Shown here piece by piece: positions 28,129 to 36,680 of a DNA stretch of 64,000 nucleotides (position 1 is its first letter; each line of letters opens with the position of its first letter). The notes beneath the pieces are model-generated. The model was not told the origin of the DNA. It ran no database searches and worked only from the letters and a program-made list of their open reading frames with translations. The DNA comes from Acetobacteraceae bacterium. Its GTDB lineage: Bacteria; Pseudomonadota; Alphaproteobacteria; Acetobacterales; Acetobacteraceae. The position numbers were made by a program, and so were the translations under genes. The stretch covers positions 1,277,501-1,341,500 of the forward strand of contig CP039459.1 in NCBI GenBank assembly GCA_004843165.1, given 5' to 3'.

Positions 28129-28995
28129 TTGCCTGATAAAGCTTCTTCTATGCTCATAGGTGAGCTCAAAGTGCGTGCCCATGTTATGACATTGGGAAGC
28201 GGTGTTTACTGCCTTTTTCTCGCAAAAGATAAAGGAATTCTTTCTTCAAAAGAATTTCCGGCTGTTAAAGTTTCCCTTGCTCCGGGGGAAAGGGGAGAGA
28301 GTGACAATGTTTCTATCTCTTCCTTTGACAATGAGGGCTGGCTGAATGAAGAGACTTCAGCGCTTCTGGTCAAGGTGAAAACCGGTCCTGCGAAGATCTT
28401 AGTTTCCTTTTATGATGAGATGGAATCCGATGCCGCTTTGCCGCGTTTGCAGCTTCTGCAAGTCGGTGGAGAGGAAGAACAAAAAAACGATCTTTTAGGG
28501 ACAAAAACACGACGTGAAGAGGATTTTAAAGAGGGGCATCTTTTAGCGCACATCCAGGAACAAGGGGATGTGCTTCAGCCGATTTCTGACTGGATAGGTG
28601 AGATCGGGAATAATCTTTGGATTGAGGGGTTTAAAATTGCGGTTCCGCCGCCCCTTAAACCGCAAGATTTGGAGTATCAAGCTGTTTTAGGAAAAGGTTG
28701 GCTTTCGCCGTGGGTTGAAGGCGGCGAGTTTTGCGGATCTCGTGGTATGTCTTTGCCGCTTCTTGGTTTGAAAGTTCGTTTATGTGGCGAGATTGCACAG
28801 AAATGGGAGCTGAAGATAGAGGCCGCTTTTACAGACGGTTTTCGGATTGATAATCTTCAAGAACGTGAGTTAACCTTAGAATCACCTGATCATGCGCCTT
28901 TAGAGGCTTTTAAGATTACTTTCGAGGAAAAATCTCAGAAAAAAACGGTTAAAAAAGCATCTTCACGGTCTAAAAAATCAGAGAAGAAAAAATGA
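28129..28995 (+). CDS. Hypothetical protein with one ChW-like (hydrophobic-W) motif
   Basis: A 288-residue protein starting at TTG with AGGA about 8 bases upstream (alternative: ATG at 28150). No signal peptide is seen. I place it in no named family, but residues about 184-222 contain EYQAVLGKGWLSPWVEGGEF followed by CGSRGMSLPLLGLKVRL. This fits the ChW pattern (Y..HV...GW..WV..G...GT.G...R.E.I.I.L) known from surface proteins. The C-terminus is a Lys/Ser-rich tail (KKASSRSKKSEKKK). Lying between two glycosyltransferase genes, it may bind a glycan or a glycosylated partner. That is inference. Confidence 0.75.
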   Translation: MPDKASSMLIGELKVRAHVMTLGSGVYCLFLAKDKGILSSKEFPAVKVSLAPGERGESDNVSISSFDNEGWLNEETSALLVKVKTGPAKILVSFYDEMESDAALPRLQLLQVGGEEEQKNDLLGTKTRREEDFKEGHLLAHIQEQGDVLQPISDWIGEIGNNLWIEGFKIAVPPPLKPQDLEYQAVLGKGWLSPWVEGGEFCGSRGMSLPLLGLKVRLCGEIAQKWELKIEAAFTDGFRIDNLQERELTLESPDHAPLEAFKITFEEKSQKKTVKKASSRSKKSEKKK

Positions 28996-29036
28996 TTTTT
29001 CAAACAGATATTCTTTGTAAGAAATAAATTTTTTAG

Positions 29037-30257
29037 ATGCGATATCTTTTTGTTCACCAAAGTTTCCCTGGGCAGTATCTGCATTATATTAAGTGGTTAC
29101 GTGCCCGTGGGCACGAGGTTGTTTTTATTACATCCGCTCCAAGAAGCAATTTTTTGCCCGATGTGCGCAGGATACAATATGTACAGCCGCCGCCTATGAA
29201 AGGTTTACATTCCGGCGTAGCGGATCTGAATCAGGCTGCTTTGAGAGCAGAAGCCGTTGCACAAGCCGCACGATCTCTTAAAAAACTTGGCTATATGCCG
29301 GATATTATTATTGGACATCATGGGTGGGGTGAACTGCTTAATCTAAAAGATGTTTTTCCAGATTCCCCTATTCTAGGTTATTTTGAGTTTTACTACGCAG
29401 CGCAAGGATTAGATGTCGGTTTTGATCCAGAATTTTTATCGCATGAAGCGCTTGCAGGACAGGTGCGTTTAAAAAATTCGGTGAATTTACAGGCACTTGC
29501 TTTGGAGCAATATGGACAAACACCGACTTTGTTTCAGCGAAATACTTATCCGCCACTCTTTCGAAAAAAAATTGCCCTTGTTTCAGAAGGGGTCGATTTA
29601 GAGAAATGTAAACCTGATTCTGAAAAGATGGGCTCTAGCTGGTCTTTTGAAGAGACGCATATTAAAAAAAATGTTCCTTTAGTGACCTATATTTCCCGTA
29701 ACCTAGAGCCTTATCGGGGATTTCATAGCTTTATGCGGGCACTCCCAACGATTCTCTCTCAAAATGCACAATGCGAGGTAGTGATTGTCGGAGGAAATGG
29801 GGTGAGCTATGGCGCATTACCGCCAGAGGGTGGCGGATGGAAACAGCGCCTTTTACGGGAGATCGGTGGACTTATCGACATTAAGCGTGTTCATTTTATC
29901 GAATATCTTCCTTATAAATTCTTTGTTACGCTTCTCCAGCGTTCTTGGGCGCATATTTATTTAACCTATCCTTTTGTTCTTTCATGGTCTTTGAGAGAGG
30001 CGATGGCAATTGGTTGTCCAATTGTTGCAAGTGATACAGCCCCTGTGAAAGAGTTTTTAACCGATAGTGTTAATGCCCGTTTGGTGCCTTTTTTAGCGCC
30101 AAAAGAAATTGCGGATAAGGTTCTTGAGTTACTCGAAGACAGAGAGCAGGCTTATGGGCTGGGTTTGGCTGCACGGAGAGAGGCGGAAGCAAAAATGGAG
30201 ATGAATCTCTGTTTGAATTTGTATAATGAGCTTATCAATAAGATTGCGAGAAAATAG
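29037..30257 (+). CDS. GT4-family glycosyltransferase
   Basis: A 406-residue GT-B glycosyltransferase. The N-terminus MRYLFVHQSFPGQYLHYIKW fits the acceptor domain start; PDIIIGHHGWGE lies near residue 89. The donor domain contains VTYISRNLEPYRGFHSFMRA (around 218), VVIVGGNGVSYG and, near 320, YPFVLSWSLREAMAIGCPIVASDTAPVKEF, matching the E(x7)E-like nucleotide-sugar site of GT4. The donor sugar cannot be told. The gene follows the ChW-like gene by 41 bases and is followed after 2 bases by the WVVQR-repeat gene, so it is part of the same transcription unit. Confidence 0.92.
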   Translation: MRYLFVHQSFPGQYLHYIKWLRARGHEVVFITSAPRSNFLPDVRRIQYVQPPPMKGLHSGVADLNQAALRAEAVAQAARSLKKLGYMPDIIIGHHGWGELLNLKDVFPDSPILGYFEFYYAAQGLDVGFDPEFLSHEALAGQVRLKNSVNLQALALEQYGQTPTLFQRNTYPPLFRKKIALVSEGVDLEKCKPDSEKMGSSWSFEETHIKKNVPLVTYISRNLEPYRGFHSFMRALPTILSQNAQCEVVIVGGNGVSYGALPPEGGGWKQRLLREIGGLIDIKRVHFIEYLPYKFFVTLLQRSWAHIYLTYPFVLSWSLREAMAIGCPIVASDTAPVKEFLTDSVNARLVPFLAPKEIADKVLELLEDREQAYGLGLAARREAEAKMEMNLCLNLYNELINKIARK

Positions 30258-30259
30258 AA

Positions 30260-30694
30260 ATGCTTCAGAATGATGACGATTTTGTCCTTTTTGCCCAAGA
30301 AAGCAGTTTGCCGCAGGAATTGGCAAATTTTTTAAAAGAGTGGGTTGTTCAGCGTCAAGAGGGTAAGAAGCCTTCAGCTTTGACACAAGAAGAGATTAAT
30401 CATCTATCCTTTTTATCCGTCAGTTGTTTGCGTCAAAGAGCTTTAGGCGAAAAAAATACAGGTTCATGGTCTCCTTTACTGCCCTTGCTTGAAAATTGGG
30501 TTGTTCAACGCCGAAAAGGGGAGCTGCCAACAAAAATAACGGTTCAAGATTGTCAGGATCTTGTACGCTTAGTGCTTAAAGCCTTAATTACTCCGATTTA
30601 TATTGAGCAAAAGTCGGAGAATGCTCTTTTAGAGAATAAAGAGGTAGAAGATCCTCTTTTTTTCCTAAGAGAACATCTCTCCCAAGGCCTTTAA
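30260..30694 (+). CDS. Small protein with duplicated WVVQR motif
   Basis: A 144-residue protein of unknown function, soluble by appearance. It contains an internal duplication with a 52-residue period. Residues 21-57 (LANFLKEWVVQRQEG, KPSALTQEEINHL) align with 72-109 (PLLPLLENWVVQRRKG, LPTKITVQDCQDL), both reading LxxWVVQRxxGxxPxxxTxxxxxxL. The repeats look like short helical modules. The start lies 2 bases after the stop of the GT4 gene, so it is probably translated with it and may be its partner. Its stop overlaps the convergent cfa stop by 4 bases. Confidence 0.78.
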   Translation: MLQNDDDFVLFAQESSLPQELANFLKEWVVQRQEGKKPSALTQEEINHLSFLSVSCLRQRALGEKNTGSWSPLLPLLENWVVQRRKGELPTKITVQDCQDLVRLVLKALITPIYIEQKSENALLENKEVEDPLFFLREHLSQGL

Positions 30695-31896
30695 TCTTTG
30701 AGATAGTCCCGTGTAAGTGGAAGCGTTTCAAGCTGATTACTCAACTGAATCTGGAAATTCATGTGATCCTGTACCCGAAAGGCCAGTTCTGCGGAGGTAA
30801 GGTAGAAACGGAACATGCGGACAAATTTCTCATCAAACATTTTTTTGATTTCTGCTTGATTAGCTTCAAAACGTTGGCGCCAATGTTTGATTGTTTCTGC
30901 GTAATGGAGACGTAGAATTTCACAATCTGTCACCCATAATTTAGAATTTTCAACGGCTTGAAAAACCTCACTCAGCGCGGGGCTGTAGCCACCCGGAAAA
31001 ATATAGCGTGCAATCCAAGGATTCGTGGCGTAAGGGCCGTCTTTACGGCCAATCGAATGAATGAGGGCAACCCCTTTGGTTTTTAAGAGGCGTTTTACAC
31101 CCGAAAAAAATTCTTCATATTGTGATTTTCCGACATGTTCAAGCATACCGACAGAAACAATGCGATCAAATTTTTGATGGAGAGAACGGTAATCAGAGAG
31201 TTTAAAATCAACAAGATGGGATAATCCTGCTTTTTCAACACGCTTTTGGGCAATGGAGAGCTGTTCTTTTGAAAGCGTTATGCCGGTCACTTTAACGCCG
31301 TAATCTTTTGCTAAGGTGATAGCTAACCCTCCCCAGCCACATCCAATATCTAAAACGTGAAGATTTTTAGACGTTAAAGCAAGCTTTTGAGCAATATGTT
31401 TTTTCTTAGCAATTTGCGCTTCTTCGAGACTTTCTTTCCCCGTTTTGAAATAGGCGCAAGAATATTGGAGATCTTTATCTAAGAAGAGACGGTAAAGATT
31501 ATGATTGATATCGTAATGATGGGAAATATTCTTTTTTGATTTTTGAAGGTTATTCCGTAGAAAAGAGGGTTTCAAATGATGCAAAAACCGTCCCAGCCCT
31601 CTGAGAAGGCGGTCGCTGAAAAGGGTGCCTTTTTCAATATTGAATAAGAAAAGATGCAGAACAGATTCTAAGTCATTCTTTTGAGGCACAATTTCCCCTG
31701 ACATATATTTTTCGCCAAAAGAAAGGGCAGGGTTAAAGAGTAAAGCACGTTCTGCCGCTGGTGTACGGAGGGATAATCCTGCATGGATGCCGGGATATTT
31801 CCCTTTATAATGTTTTTTGCTCCCATCGCTGTATATGACATCAAGAGAGCCATATTGAACAACATACCGAAAGACATAATGAAGAAGCTTATTCAT
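30691..31896 (-). CDS. cfa: Cyclopropane-fatty-acyl-phospholipid synthase
   Basis: SAM-dependent enzyme that adds a methylene bridge to unsaturated phospholipid acyl chains, often for acid or ethanol tolerance. At 401 residues it has the usual two parts: an N-terminal lipid-binding domain and a methyltransferase domain with VLDIGCGWGGLAITLAKDYG (SAM motif I). Family motifs HHYDINHNLYRLFLDKDLQYSCAYF, LSKEQLSIAQKR, GMLEHVG and IFPGGYSPALSE are present. It converges on the glycosylation cluster with overlapping stop codons and no terminator between them. Confidence 0.96.
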   Translation of the reverse strand: MNKLLHYVFRYVVQYGSLDVIYSDGSKKHYKGKYPGIHAGLSLRTPAAERALLFNPALSFGEKYMSGEIVPQKNDLESVLHLFLFNIEKGTLFSDRLLRGLGRFLHHLKPSFLRNNLQKSKKNISHHYDINHNLYRLFLDKDLQYSCAYFKTGKESLEEAQIAKKKHIAQKLALTSKNLHVLDIGCGWGGLAITLAKDYGVKVTGITLSKEQLSIAQKRVEKAGLSHLVDFKLSDYRSLHQKFDRIVSVGMLEHVGKSQYEEFFSGVKRLLKTKGVALIHSIGRKDGPYATNPWIARYIFPGGYSPALSEVFQAVENSKLWVTDCEILRLHYAETIKHWRQRFEANQAEIKKMFDEKFVRMFRFYLTSAELAFRVQDHMNFQIQLSNQLETLPLTRDYLKD

Positions 31897-32032
31897 TTTG
31901 AAAGACCTTAAGATAAAGGGATCATGCTTTTAGGAGATAGAAAGGATCTTTCTTTTTACAAGCGAAGAACTTGCTATGAGAATGAAATTATTTTTCACTT
32001 ACAGTCTTTAGGATGGGGGTAAAGAGTGTTTT

Positions 32033-34594
32033 TTAAAAAGAATTAGGTTTTTTTAACTGATGAAAAGTATCTCCCTCTAAAATAAAGTTTTTAGGATAGA
32101 AGGGGTCTTGTTGAAAAAAGGCAACTTCTCCCCAGCGGTCAAGGAGAGACTGACTTTCTTGAAAAAGTCTGCGTTCATTTTGGTTTATTTCATCACTGCC
32201 ACGGCTAAAGCTTTCATGATGAATGGCTGTCGCATCTGCACAATAATAAATATGATAGCCGTGTGCCCGGAGGCGTAAGCAGAAATCAACATCATTGTAA
32301 GCAATCGGAAAATGTTGCTCATCGAATTCTCCAATTTCGACAAAAAGATTTTTTGATGTGAGGAGGGCTGCACCTGTTACTGCAGAAACTTCCTGGCTGA
32401 GTCCTGCGCGCGCCATATAGCCAAGATCCTTGTCGTCTCGTCCCCTATGCATGTGAACAGCAATGGCCTGAGGAGAGACGGCAACACCGCCATGCTGTAT
32501 GCGTTTTGACGGATAGAGGAGACGTGCCCCAATGGCTCCGGCTTTTGGGAGGTTAAGTATTTCGCCCATCATATTTGAGAGAAAATCTTTTTGCCTGACT
32601 TCGACATCATTATTGAGAAATAATAAATATTCACTCTGTGCTTCTTGGGCCGCCAGATTATTAAGGCGGGAAAAATTAAATTCCTCTTCAATGCGTAAGA
32701 TAGAAACTTTTTTATTTTGAGAGAGTCTTTTAAGCATTTGATGCGTTTCGGCTTCAACAGACCAATTATCAATCAATAAAATTGAAAAATTGCTGTATGA
32801 CTGCTTTTTGAGGAGAGAGGAGACACATCTCTCTGTCATTTTGCTTTGATCTCTAAAGGGAATAATGATGGTGACAGAAGGTATTTTTTGGGGAAGCGTC
32901 CATTTGGTTTTATAAAGCGTGATTTTTGGTATTGGCGCAACCGTTGCGTTTAATCCCTGCCTTTCAAAATGATGTCGCACAGCTTTGGCGCCATTATTTT
33001 TGGCATATTTTTTATTTTCTGAAGATAAAGCAGTTGAGTTCGGGGTCTGCCGCCAGTGGTAGAGAATCTCCGGCACATGCGCAAAACCATCTGGAGAGGC
33101 TTCATAAGCTTTCAGCAATAAAGCATGATCTTGTGCCCCATCGTAAATTTTTTCAAAGCCGCCAATCTTTTGTAAAAGAGAACGACGATACATCGTTAAA
33201 TGGCAAATATAATTACAGCCTAAAAGATAGCGATAGTTAAAATCGGGTTTGAAATGTGGGGCGTGTAAAACACCTGTTAAGCTAATTTTATCTTCATCAG
33301 AATAGAGAATTTCTGCACCTGTTTTAAGCGCAGCACGCAACATGACTTCACAAGCATTTGGATCAAGGAGATCATCGTGGTCGAGAAAGAGAATATATTC
33401 CCCCGTTGCATTTTCGAGGGCTTTGTTCGTGGCCTTTGCGATCCCTTGTGCTTTTGAAAGCGATAAAAGTGTCAGCCGTGAATCTTCTTTTTGAATGTCT
33501 TTGACGATATTTTGTATATTAGCATTTTGCGGCCCATCAAAAACAAGGATCAGGTTCCAATTTTGATAGGTTTGATTTTGAACGGATCGAATAGCTTCTA
33601 AAAAATGCTCTTTATCAGGATGGAAGACGGGGCAAATAATGGACAGAAGCGTTTCTGTACTTAGGGGAGCTTGCCGCTGCTGTTGCTTTACACGTGTGGT
33701 GAGTGATTTTTGATAATAGCGGTGCCATCGATCATATTCTTCAATAGAGAATTTATGTGTATGCGGCATTAGGGAGAGAGTTTCACGTCTAAGCTGTGTC
33801 AGCTGTTGCTGCAGCATATCAAGCATATTATTTAGGCCTGCGAGCCGTGTTGCAATGCCGTCGTCACTGTATTTTGAACGAATGGGGCTGCCAGAAACAG
33901 GTATTTTTTGAGGGAGAATGGAAACACTGAACTCGTGGTAAGCGCCATCTCGGAGAGAAGCCGGCAGAGGATAGTTAAAGCCACAGGCTTGATCTGGTTC
34001 CGATGTAGAAAAATTATCCTGCTTTAGACTTTGCGAGACATCCGCGCGCTGACGGTCTGCTCGGAGACGGGCAAGCGGACGGCCATCTATATGGATATCA
34101 ACGACCAGTTGGCCTTTCCATTTTCCATAACGGCCTGTTCGCTGTACAGCCCATCCTCTCAGATGGCCGTCATGGAGACCTTCGAAATAGGATCTGGTTT
34201 CGGTCTCTTCTTTCCCATTGAAAATCCATTCTGGTAAAAGCGGTTCATGAGAGGGAGGAGCATCAAAAAAATAAGCTGGGAAAGGAAGGATAGAGCGATC
34301 TGGAAAACGTAGAGAGATCCATCTTGTTTTGCCATCAAAGAATTTTTTAGGCACTTCCCAGTGAAAGCCAATATTCGGATTTGTATGTTGATAGCGTAAA
34401 GCTTCTTCCGGGCGGGGAAGGTTACAGGCAACCCGTTCAATTTCCTGTCCGTCAACTAAAATATGGATCCATGTCTCTTCAGAGCCTCTTGGTACAGCTC
34501 TACGATGCGAGATGGCCCAACCTTCGATAACGCCATGGGAAAGATGTGTGATCTGGCCATGGAAGAGATTGGAAAAAGATGTAGGTGTCGCCAC
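32033..34594 (-). CDS. Large glycosyltransferase: two N-terminal accessory repeats and two GT2 domains
   Basis: An 853-residue protein starting at GTG (AGGAAAT upstream). Residues 1-260 hold two copies of a beta-rich accessory module, GxxxGWAxx...hVDGxxhxR...GFxxxhPxxhxDGxxh, beginning at GVIEGWAISHRR and HLRGWAVQRTGR. A first GT2 domain starts near 318 (LSIICPVFHPDKEHFLEAIR) with DHDDLLDP as metal/nucleotide site. A second starts near 571 (VTIIIPFRDQSKMTERC) with LFLNNDVEV and ends with YNDVDFCLRLRAHGY. Such tandem GT2 enzymes make repeating or two-sugar units of surface glycans. Divergent from pstC and just upstream of cfa on the same strand. Confidence 0.9.
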   Translation of the reverse strand: MATPTSFSNLFHGQITHLSHGVIEGWAISHRRAVPRGSEETWIHILVDGQEIERVACNLPRPEEALRYQHTNPNIGFHWEVPKKFFDGKTRWISLRFPDRSILPFPAYFFDAPPSHEPLLPEWIFNGKEETETRSYFEGLHDGHLRGWAVQRTGRYGKWKGQLVVDIHIDGRPLARLRADRQRADVSQSLKQDNFSTSEPDQACGFNYPLPASLRDGAYHEFSVSILPQKIPVSGSPIRSKYSDDGIATRLAGLNNMLDMLQQQLTQLRRETLSLMPHTHKFSIEEYDRWHRYYQKSLTTRVKQQQRQAPLSTETLLSIICPVFHPDKEHFLEAIRSVQNQTYQNWNLILVFDGPQNANIQNIVKDIQKEDSRLTLLSLSKAQGIAKATNKALENATGEYILFLDHDDLLDPNACEVMLRAALKTGAEILYSDEDKISLTGVLHAPHFKPDFNYRYLLGCNYICHLTMYRRSLLQKIGGFEKIYDGAQDHALLLKAYEASPDGFAHVPEILYHWRQTPNSTALSSENKKYAKNNGAKAVRHHFERQGLNATVAPIPKITLYKTKWTLPQKIPSVTIIIPFRDQSKMTERCVSSLLKKQSYSNFSILLIDNWSVEAETHQMLKRLSQNKKVSILRIEEEFNFSRLNNLAAQEAQSEYLLFLNNDVEVRQKDFLSNMMGEILNLPKAGAIGARLLYPSKRIQHGGVAVSPQAIAVHMHRGRDDKDLGYMARAGLSQEVSAVTGAALLTSKNLFVEIGEFDEQHFPIAYNDVDFCLRLRAHGYHIYYCADATAIHHESFSRGSDEINQNERRLFQESQSLLDRWGEVAFFQQDPFYPKNFILEGDTFHQLKKPNSF

Positions 34595-34611
34595 AGAAAA
34601 TTTCCTCGTAA

Positions 34612-34830
34612 ATGATGTCTCTTTTATACAATATACCCGATGTCTTTAGAGATAGCCATTTGCATTCTGAGGCGAGGAGAGGTAAAGGAAGGAAAACAAG
34701 GCGTCTTGGTCGGGGGAAACAAGTCGCTTTTTTGACAATTTATCTCTTTCGTGAACTTATGAGGCAGACGTTGCAACACGCAGCCCCTTCCGTAGAAACA
34801 GCTTTTAGCCGAATGTTTCTGCAAGGATGA
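34612..34830 (+). CDS. Possible small leader ORF coupled to pstC
   Basis: A 72-codon frame fills the gap between the large glycosyltransferase and pstC; its TGA overlaps the pstC ATG (ATGA at 34827-34830). The product is basic and matches no family I know. It is worth noting because pstC has AAGG directly against its ATG and therefore no well-spaced ribosome binding site, which coupling to an upstream frame would explain. It may equally be chance in a promoter region, since its start overlaps the leader of the divergent gene. Confidence 0.3.
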   Translation: MMSLLYNIPDVFRDSHLHSEARRGKGRKTRRLGRGKQVAFLTIYLFRELMRQTLQHAAPSVETAFSRMFLQG

Positions 34831-35774
34831 GTACAATAACATCCCGTCAGAGAAAGCGGAAATGGTTAGACCGTTTTTTCAATTTTCTTTTTGTGTCTTC
34901 TGCCGCCTTAACTTTGGCGGCCTTAGGTGCGCTTGTATTCCTTATTGGCAATGGAGGCCGGCAGGCTTTTGCTGATTTTGGCCCTGCCTTTTTAGTCAGT
35001 AATATTTGGAACCCCGTTACACAGCAATATGGTGCGTTGGCGCCCCTTTGGGGAAGTATTATCAGCAGTCTGATTGCGATTTGCTTAGCTTTTCCACTTT
35101 CGTTTGGTGCTTCTTTTTGGATCGTTTCAATCCTGCCTGTAAAATGGTCTCGACCCGTTGCGGCAATGATTCAAATACTTGCAGGCGTTCCCTCCATTAT
35201 TTTTGGGATGTGGGGCTTTTTTACAATTGTTCCCTTTGTGGCTTCTATCCAGCCTTATTTGAATCATTTTTCTCAGAAAATACCGGGACTTTCCTATCTT
35301 ATCCATCCACTTTTCTCCGGTGCGCCTTTCGGAACGGGTTTGATGACAGCAGGCATTGTGCTCGCCATTATGATCGCCCCCTTTATGACGGCAGTGATGG
35401 TGGATTTGATGCGGGCAATTCCACCAATGCTGAAGGAAAGCGCTTATGGGTTAGGTGCTGGACGTTGGGAAGTTATGACAAAAGTGGTTGTGCCTTGGGC
35501 ACGTAATGGCATGATAAGCGCAACGATGTTGGGCGTTGGACGTGCCTTGGGAGAAACGATGGCCGTGACTTTTGTCATCGGGGACGTCGTTTCAATGGGA
35601 TGGTCGCTTTTTGCCCCTCGAAGTACCGTTGCTTCTTTAATCGCTTTGCAATTTCCAGAGAGTCCTTCGGGTTCTATTCGTCTTTCTGCCCTGATGGCTT
35701 TGGGATTCATTCTTTTATCTTTATCTGCCGTAACCCTTCTTTTGGCACGTTTTTGCCATAGGAGAGAAAAATGA
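34827..35774 (+). CDS. pstC: Phosphate ABC transporter permease PstC
   Basis: Inner-membrane channel subunit of the high-affinity phosphate importer. 315 residues with six to seven hydrophobic helices. The permease motif around ESAYGLGAGRWEVMTKVVVPWARNG (the EAAxxxGA loop that contacts PstB) is followed by GVGRALGETMAVTFVIGD, specific for PstC/PstA. First gene of a pstCAB-phoU run; the usual periplasmic binding protein gene pstS is not upstream. Its stop overlaps pstA by 4 bases. Confidence 0.96.
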   Translation: MSTITSRQRKRKWLDRFFNFLFVSSAALTLAALGALVFLIGNGGRQAFADFGPAFLVSNIWNPVTQQYGALAPLWGSIISSLIAICLAFPLSFGASFWIVSILPVKWSRPVAAMIQILAGVPSIIFGMWGFFTIVPFVASIQPYLNHFSQKIPGLSYLIHPLFSGAPFGTGLMTAGIVLAIMIAPFMTAVMVDLMRAIPPMLKESAYGLGAGRWEVMTKVVVPWARNGMISATMLGVGRALGETMAVTFVIGDVVSMGWSLFAPRSTVASLIALQFPESPSGSIRLSALMALGFILLSLSAVTLLLARFCHRREK

Positions 35775-36676
35775 GTGAGCAAAAGATACTTCCTGCAAAG
35801 GAAGCGAAGCTTTCTGTAAGTTGGGAAGGCGGAAAACGTGCTTCCCGGCGGCGTTGGAAAGATCGTTTCGCAACTGTTTTCGCCTATGGTATGGGGATCA
35901 TTCTGCTTGCCTGCGTGATTTCTATTTTTTGGAATTTACTTGCACAAGGGTTGCCGGGTTTAAAAGCGATTACTTTTACCCATGCGCAAGGCGCACCGGG
36001 GAGTAGTGGCGGTCTTGGAAATGCCATTGTCGGAAGTTTGATTCAAACGGGACTTGGCATGTTGATTGCCGGGCCTTTGGGACTCTTTTGCGGAATTTAC
36101 TTGGCCGCCTATGGTGGGCCTAAAAATCATTTTGCAACTTCTGTTCGTTTTGTTTCTGACATGTTGATGTCGGTGCCTTCGATTTTAGCCGGTCTTTTTA
36201 TTTATCAGCTCTTGGTTGCGCCATTTGCGCATTTTTCGGCCTTTGCAGGTTCTGTTTCCTTGGCTGTGCTGAGTATGCCGCTGGTTATTCGTTCGACAGA
36301 AGATATGCTTTCACTCGTACCCGCAGGAATGCGAGAGGCTGCTTATGCTTTAGGTGCGCCACGTTGGAAAGTTATTTGGACAATTTGGGTTAGAGCCGCC
36401 CGGGGCGGAATTGTTACAGGAATGCTTTTGGCGCTCGCCCGTATGGGGGGAGAAACAGCGCCGCTTCTTTTTACCTCTATGGGCAATCCAAATTGGTCGT
36501 TTGATTTAAATAAACCGATGGCAAGTTTACCCGTGGCAATTTATCAATATGCAGGCTCATCTTATTCTGATTGGGTGGGACTTGCATGGACAGGGGCACT
36601 TTTAGTGACATTGGGCGTATTAGGTATAAATTTAATAGTTCGTGGGTTGGCTCATGGGCTTCAAGGAAGGAAGTAA
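35771..36676 (+). CDS. pstA: Phosphate ABC transporter permease PstA
   Basis: Second phosphate permease, 301 residues. Motifs: [20 protein letters not shown], then [26 protein letters not shown] as the ATPase-contact loop and [20 protein letters not shown]. It begins within the pstC stop (ATGA) and ends 4 bases before the likely pstB start, so all three are translated together. Confidence 0.96.
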   Translation: MSEQKILPAKEAKLSVSWEGGKRASRRRWKDRFATVFAYGMGIILLACVISIFWNLLAQGLPGLKAITFTHAQGAPGSSGGLGNAIVGSLIQTGLGMLIAGPLGLFCGIYLAAYGGPKNHFATSVRFVSDMLMSVPSILAGLFIYQLLVAPFAHFSAFAGSVSLAVLSMPLVIRSTEDMLSLVPAGMREAAYALGAPRWKVIWTIWVRAARGGIVTGMLLALARMGGETAPLLFTSMGNPNWSFDLNKPMASLPVAIYQYAGSSYSDWVGLAWTGALLVTLGVLGINLIVRGLAHGLQGRK

Positions 36677-36680
36677 TTCG

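Noticed and set aside
36642-36680. Longer pstB starting inside pstA
   Set aside because: The TTG at 36681 has a strong AAGGAAGGAAG site and gives the usual length; the longer forms add residues that do not fit PstB.
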